Below, in pieces: positions 60,432 through 64,000 of a stretch of 64,000 nt of DNA. The notes beneath the pieces were generated by a model. It had not been told where the DNA came from. It made no database searches and worked only from the letters and a program-made list of their open reading frames with translations. Position 1 is the first letter of the stretch, and every line of letters begins with the position of its first letter. This DNA comes from a virus. The position numbers and the translations under genes are program-made. The stretch spans positions 1 to 64,000 of IMG/VR virus record IMGVR_UViG_3300017991_002192; one strand, given 5' to 3'.

Positions 60432-61130
60432 TCAGCGTCGAGCAAACGACGCATTAGCGGCTTCGCAAACATCATCGCCATCCGTCAAGTCCGAAGCGGC
60501 AACCCATCCTCGATTCCTCGTGAATATCTCCTGGTCGGTCGTAACAGTTAACACAACACCATTATCAAATTCCAACATCACACAGTCGCGTTCATCTTCG
60601 ATGTCATGCCAATCAGTAACCGGCCTCCAACAATGGTCACCAGTAACCGGATCTAGCGAGGCAACCAAACCCATGTATCTCTCTTCCACAAGGTCTTTGA
60701 TGCTCCGCGCGCCGTCCGGCGTCAAAAGCATCGTGTCCTCAGTAAAGCACTCATCGAAGAGATAGATCTTCTGCTTGCCCGAGAACGTCGAATAGTCCAG
60801 ATCTTGGATAAGCTTGGCAACGTCCGCTTTGCCACTGTTGGTGGCGGCATCAACTTCGATGAAGCACTCGTGCGAGCCGGGCTTGTCGAGCATCACCTTG
60901 CACGAATGACACTCGTCACATGGCTCCCCCTTCTGAGGATTAGCACACAGCAACGCTCGGGCGAGAATGCGAGCAAGGGTCGTCTTTCCTGCGCCAAACG
61001 GACCGCCGAAGAGGTAGCTCTGACAGAACCCATGTCCCGTGCTCACGAATTGGCGCAGCACCGCGACAGTGCCTTCTTGCCCGAGCACTTCCTTGTACTT
61101 CATTGGCCTGTATTTGGTATCGAGACTCAT
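60432..61130 (-). CDS. dnaX: DnaX N-extein plus intein N-part
   Basis: Starts at ATG 61130, overlapping the upstream 40-aa ORF (ATGA). MSLDTKYRPMKYKEVLGQEG is the DnaX opening. Walker A YLFGGPFGAGKTTLARILAR and the four-Cys zinc module (CANPQKGEPCDECHSCK) follow, then FIEVDAATNSGKADVAKLIQ. The extein stops at IYLFDE, in the middle of Walker B. The remaining 105 residues, starting CFTEDTMLLTPDG, are the intein N-part. 232 aa in all. Confidence 0.92.
   Translation of the reverse strand: MSLDTKYRPMKYKEVLGQEGTVAVLRQFVSTGHGFCQSYLFGGPFGAGKTTLARILARALLCANPQKGEPCDECHSCKVMLDKPGSHECFIEVDAATNSGKADVAKLIQDLDYSTFSGKQKIYLFDECFTEDTMLLTPDGARSIKDLVEERYMGLVASLDPVTGDHCWRPVTDWHDIEDERDCVMLEFDNGVVLTVTTDQEIFTRNRGWVAASDLTDGDDVCEAANASFARR
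60435..60749 (-). mobile_element. split intein N-part (105 aa)
   Basis: Begins CFTEDTMLLTPDGARSIKDL, with block A Cys1 and a degenerate block B (LTVTTDQEIFTRNRGWVAAS). It ends FARR and stop. Length and motif order match N-parts of natural split inteins. Confidence 0.9.
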
Positions 61131-61249
61131 CCTTCCGGCCGTGTGGTCTCCTCTACGCGACGTAGCACCCAAGCTACCCCATCATGAAACCCATCTGTAT
61201 ACCCGTCTGTGGCGATCACTTCTTCCGCCGGGATCGCGTGCTGATGCAT
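61127..61249 (-). CDS. very small protein, 40 aa
   Basis: Reads MHQHAIPAEEVIATDGYTDG and ends TRPEG; ATGA overlap with dnaX and one base after the previous stop. This perfect coupling on both ends supports translation, if only as a leader to dnaX. Function unknown. Confidence 0.45.
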   Translation of the reverse strand: MHQHAIPAEEVIATDGYTDGFHDGVAWVLRRVEETTRPEG

Positions 61250-61250
61250 C

Positions 61251-61748
61251 CTACTCCTCCTCCTCCTCCATCGTCTCCTCTTCCTCCTCCGCGCCGAACA
61301 TCTGCTCCACCAACGTCTTGGCCTTCGGGTTCTGTGCAGGACGCCACAAGCCCCAGCGCTCTACCTCATCCCGATACCCCACGAAGTCCGGTGGCTTGAC
61401 GCCATACGTGATGCCACCTTGCTGGCTCACGTCTGCGACCATGGCACACAGATGGTGATCAAGGAGCGCAGTCTTTTGCTTGTCGGAGAGTGGCTTCCAG
61501 TAGTCGTGCCCTAGCTCGATGATGAATGTGATCTTGCGCTTGTTCTCCGTCACCAACCCGGCGGCCAGCAGCAGGGGCGCCTTCTTGGTCTTGCCCGCCA
61601 CAGCCACGCCTCCCGGCGTTGATGCCTTCTCCTTGAAATACACGAAGATCTGGTCTTTCACATCGGATAGATGCGGATGGTACTTGCCAATCAGCATCTT
61701 CAGCGCTTTGTAGACATCGTTTCCTGCTTCAAAGATCTCCTGAGACAT
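61251..61748 (-). CDS. putative phage metallopeptidase-like protein, 165 aa
   Basis: From ATG 61748. A ...KQKTALLDHHLCAMV helix resembles the zinc helix of the putative phage metallopeptidase family, where an H-x-x-x-H-like motif sits on a similar helix. ELGHDYWKPL lies just before. DRV-like end is acidic (EEEEETMEEEEE). Catalysis is unproven; could equally be a structural relative. Located between primase and dnaX. Confidence 0.55.
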   Translation of the reverse strand: MSQEIFEAGNDVYKALKMLIGKYHPHLSDVKDQIFVYFKEKASTPGGVAVAGKTKKAPLLLAAGLVTENKRKITFIIELGHDYWKPLSDKQKTALLDHHLCAMVADVSQQGGITYGVKPPDFVGYRDEVERWGLWRPAQNPKAKTLVEQMFGAEEEEETMEEEEE

Positions 61749-61759
61749 GGCTGCTCCCG

Positions 61760-62437
61760 TCAGTTGTGGTAAGGAAACTCGCGACGCATGGCCTCTGCGC
61801 CGCCTCGATCCCAAATCTTACCTGGGTCATCCTCTGCTCTACCGTAAGCAATCTCCCGGCATGAGACTCCGCGACCCTGAAGGTTCGCGAGAGCCTCTTG
61901 TGATCCTTTACGCCCTGCGGCATCCCGATCGAACACGAGATTGACGTGCTTGCAGAACCGCCGGAGAAACTCCACCTGGCTATAGACGAGACGCGCAGGC
62001 CCCGCTCCTAGTACAGGCTCGTCCGGCAACGCGTGCTGTAGCGCGAACACATCGAAGGCTCCCTCCACGATCCACGGATCTCGACCGTCCCAGATCTTGT
62101 CCATCGCCACCTGGAGCCCAACCCAGCACACGCACCAAGGCCGGTCTCCGATCAGCCAACGAAGGACCGCCTTCTCACCTATAGATCGGCTGTCCCATCC
62201 CAGAAGAACCCCGCGAGGGCTCCGCAGCGGGATGATGATGCGGTCATTGAAAACCTCGCCGTGCTCGCCAAGACGCTTCCGAAAGTCCTCATCTGGAGCG
62301 GACTCTGCTGGTGCCGTCCAGGTCGTGATCCCCCACTCCTCGATGGTCTCTGGCTTCGCCCCGCGCGCCAAGAGGTAACCTCTCGCCTCCTGCGACAGCA
62401 CACACTGCGCCAGGGCTTCCTCGACCCACTCTCTCAT
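61760..62437 (-). CDS. TOPRIM primase-like protein
   Basis: The 225-aa protein has the DnaG-type TOPRIM fold: GVLLGWDSRSIGEKAVLRWL, WIVEGAFDVFALQHALPDEP (Glu motif) and VNLVFDRDAAGRKGSQEALA (DxD motif). The zinc-binding N-domain and helicase-binding C-domain of a full primase are absent; length is about a third of DnaG. Likely phage primase core for lagging-strand priming, or a TOPRIM nuclease. Lies with other replication genes. Confidence 0.8.
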   Translation of the reverse strand: MREWVEEALAQCVLSQEARGYLLARGAKPETIEEWGITTWTAPAESAPDEDFRKRLGEHGEVFNDRIIIPLRSPRGVLLGWDSRSIGEKAVLRWLIGDRPWCVCWVGLQVAMDKIWDGRDPWIVEGAFDVFALQHALPDEPVLGAGPARLVYSQVEFLRRFCKHVNLVFDRDAAGRKGSQEALANLQGRGVSCREIAYGRAEDDPGKIWDRGGAEAMRREFPYHN

Positions 62438-62970
62438 CTCTTCACTACTGCGATTCCCCGAAGCGGATTGTGGACCACGACAATGACGTGTCCCGTGCTC
62501 ATCTGTCCCATATCACCCACGAATGACCGGTCCTTCGGGAGCAGCACCAAGTGCCCCTCCGGCACCCACTCTTTGACGTAGGTGTTCACCTCTTCCAGAT
62601 ACGTTTCCTTCACGTCCGATGCGACCAGGGCTTCCACATCATCGAAACTGTAGGCTTTGAGGTAAGCCAACGCCGCCTGCACACCCTCGATCGTGAGAGG
62701 ATGTATGTTGCCTACCTCCTTCTCTTCCCCTGCCCGAACGACCTCTTCGATGATCTTGGTGCGCAGCGTCAGATCCTTGCGCGGGCAGGCACGAATCTTC
62801 TCTCGGTTGTTTGCCTTGTGGACCCACACGAGCGGGAACGGGGCTCCTTCCCGAGCCGAAACCAGGAAGGGCGCACTCTCGGGATCGACAGGAACCTCCA
62901 TGATTCGAGGAGGGACTTTCGCTTGCTTGAGCAAGCCATCCCAATTGTGAACCATCAACAGATCACTCAT
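62434..62970 (-). CDS. unknown protein, 178 aa
   Basis: ATG at 62970 overlaps the upstream gene by eight bases; the longer frame is disfavoured. Starts MSDLLMVHNWDGLLKQAKVP. Contains a helical middle (VQAALAYLKAYSFDDVEALV) and a beta end (GHVIVVVHNPLRGIAVVKR). No family recognised; neighbours are replication genes. Confidence 0.65.
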   Translation of the reverse strand: MSDLLMVHNWDGLLKQAKVPPRIMEVPVDPESAPFLVSAREGAPFPLVWVHKANNREKIRACPRKDLTLRTKIIEEVVRAGEEKEVGNIHPLTIEGVQAALAYLKAYSFDDVEALVASDVKETYLEEVNTYVKEWVPEGHLVLLPKDRSFVGDMGQMSTGHVIVVVHNPLRGIAVVKR

Positions 62971-63457
62971 TGGGTTCCTCCGCCAATGGTTCTTCCGGCA
63001 GCTCCTCTGGCTCCTCTTTGCCAACCAAGTCCAAGACACTGTGCTCGGGTTTCGCCTTGGGCTGCTCGCCCAGAACCCACGTCAACGCTGCAATGTCGGG
63101 ATAGTGCTTAGCAACCCATCCGATCTCTACGGGCGTCCCGTCTAGACCAAGCAGCGACGCGAACATCTCCTTGAGATCCTCCGCCGTGTTCTGGCACTTA
63201 AAATACGGACACTGCTGCGCCTGCGAAGCGCCATCGAACGCATCGTCACAGATGGTGTTGTTCCACGCAGAGCGATCTGCGATTTGGAAGAGGCACACGT
63301 GAACCGTCTCCCTGGCGCTCGTCTTACGCGGAAACTTCACAGGAGCGTTGTAGGCGCAGTTGCACGGTCGTCTCTTGAGCCCTTCCTCGATGAACCTCTT
63401 ACGATGCCGAAACACCACCTGGCCCAGCTTGTGCTTGATGGCTCCGGGCTTCATCAT
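62963..63457 (-). CDS. Cys-rich protein, 164 aa
   Basis: Cys residues in RPCNCAYN, HVCLFQIADRS, TICDDAF and QCPYFKCQNT could form a metal or iron-sulfur site. The C-terminal third is acidic and Pro-rich. Overlaps the ATPase gene by four bases. I do not recognise the family. Confidence 0.65.
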   Translation of the reverse strand: MMKPGAIKHKLGQVVFRHRKRFIEEGLKRRPCNCAYNAPVKFPRKTSARETVHVCLFQIADRSAWNNTICDDAFDGASQAQQCPYFKCQNTAEDLKEMFASLLGLDGTPVEIGWVAKHYPDIAALTWVLGEQPKAKPEHSVLDLVGKEEPEELPEEPLAEEPNE

Positions 63458-64000
63458 TGGCGTCGTTCCTTGAATTTGACGCTACCATCGGCCTGCACAT
63501 CAACAACGTAGGCTTTCTCAGCCGCATCGATGAGCAACGGATCGTGGCTCACGGCAAGAACATCCATACCGCCAGGAATGCGATTGCACAAAGTCCTCAG
63601 GAACGTCGCCATGCGGTCCACGTAGAGCTTGGCGATGGCTCCTAACGTCTCATCCAACACAAGCAACGGCCGCAAGCCCCGACGCATAATCACGATGATG
63701 CGCAGCAACACGGACTCGACGGTGCTTATAGAGCCGCCAAAGAAGTCCACATCGGCGCCCTTAACCACCTCTCCGTCCGGCTTGCGGTCTACCGTCATCA
63801 GATCAACGGAGACCTTACCTCGTGAAGACGTGACATCGGCCTCCAGGCTCACGTCCTTGTCGGGGAAAATCTCCTGCAAGCCCTCCGTCTGGAGCTTTGT
63901 CACGGCTTCGACGCCCTCCGTCACCTCCGCGTCCACCAACGTCCGAAGCAACTCAGCTACCAACAGAAGCAACGCTTCCTCGTTTGTCAGGTCCCGAATC
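63454..64000 (-). CDS. SMC/SbcC-like ATPase, C-terminal part (runs off the window)
   Basis: The visible ~180 residues are the C-terminal ATPase lobe: VDFFGGSISTVESVLLRIIV (signature-like), RPLLVLDETLGAIAKLYVDR (Walker B and D-loop) and DVLAVSHDPLLIDAAEKAYV (H-loop). This pattern belongs to the SbcC/Rad50/gp46 group of recombination ATPases. The frame is open to the window edge, so the N-terminal lobe and coiled coil lie outside. Likely phage recombination or nuclease complex component. Confidence 0.8.
   Translation of the reverse strand, partial: IRDLTNEEALLLLVAELLRTLVDAEVTEGVEAVTKLQTEGLQEIFPDKDVSLEADVTSSRGKVSVDLMTVDRKPDGEVVKGADVDFFGGSISTVESVLLRIIVIMRRGLRPLLVLDETLGAIAKLYVDRMATFLRTLCNRIPGGMDVLAVSHDPLLIDAAEKAYVVDVQADGSVKFKERRQ

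Noticed and set aside
1-64000. Prophage state, or tRNA genes in the window
   Set aside because: No integrase, attachment-site duplication or flanking host genes seen, and no convincing tRNA cloverleaf was found by eye; a covariance search would be needed to exclude tRNAs.

Overview
The window is a contiguous piece of a tailed double-stranded DNA phage genome (Caudoviricetes, probably a large one). The evidence is a full head-assembly block: small and large terminase, portal, protease-like core protein, acidic scaffold, a decoration-like protein and the major capsid protein. Phage-borne replication and transcription genes accompany it. Almost every gene is on the minus strand with 1-, 4- or 8-base stop/start overlaps, so the biological reading order runs from base 64000 down to base 1. 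The bases look moderately GC-rich. I see no integrase and no ribosomal or host housekeeping operon. The host cannot be named from the sequence.

Right end (64000-56400): the C-terminal part of an SMC/SbcC-like ATPase, two unknown proteins, a TOPRIM primase-like protein, a putative metallopeptidase-fold protein, and a DnaX-type clamp-loader ATPase. The dnaX gene is broken in the middle of its Walker B motif by a split intein, and a separate LAGLIDADG endonuclease gene sits in the break. A NusG/KOW protein, a protein with two sigma region-4-like helix-turn-helix units, and a lipoprotein follow. A strong hairpin ends this block.

Middle (56300-42400): virion and adhesion-type genes, including a beta-helix fibre, lectin-like and tail-domain proteins, a Cys-rich 651-aa protein and a Dps/ferritin-like fusion. 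Small terminase, large terminase and two small genes come next. Four otherwise unrelated proteins here share the same N-terminal ~25-residue helix.

Head block (42405-18964): the portal, carrying an intein with an apparent frameshift, is followed by three giant modular proteins of 1510, 1015 and 1523 aa. They fuse enzymes to long helical scaffolds: 2H phosphoesterase + HEMGH metallopeptidase + CCA-adding-type nucleotidyltransferase; two HELxH metallopeptidase domains; and topoisomerase IB with a complete catalytic set. Then come a zinc-ribbon protein, a core/protease-like protein with two large inteins, acidic scaffold, decoration-like protein and major capsid protein, closed by a textbook terminator. 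A short RVAxxYL-type helix recurs at domain boundaries of the giant proteins and is a candidate packaging or processing tag.

Left part (18861-7387): three overlapping free-standing homing endonuclease genes, an IbrA/GNAT/IbrB-like module, and about twenty small genes of unknown function, several with Cys pairs.

Left end (7216-1): a sigma-70-like promoter drives cas7-cas5-cas8c (type I-C effector proteins), a DEAH helicase where Cas3 would be expected, two unknown ORFs, and a convergent CRISPR array. No HD nuclease, Cas1, Cas2 or Cas4 is visible, so this looks like a stripped-down phage CRISPR system that may bind rather than cut, or borrow host factors.

Seven selfish endonuclease/intein elements in 64 kb, four of them inserted in essential head or replication genes, are the other outstanding property.
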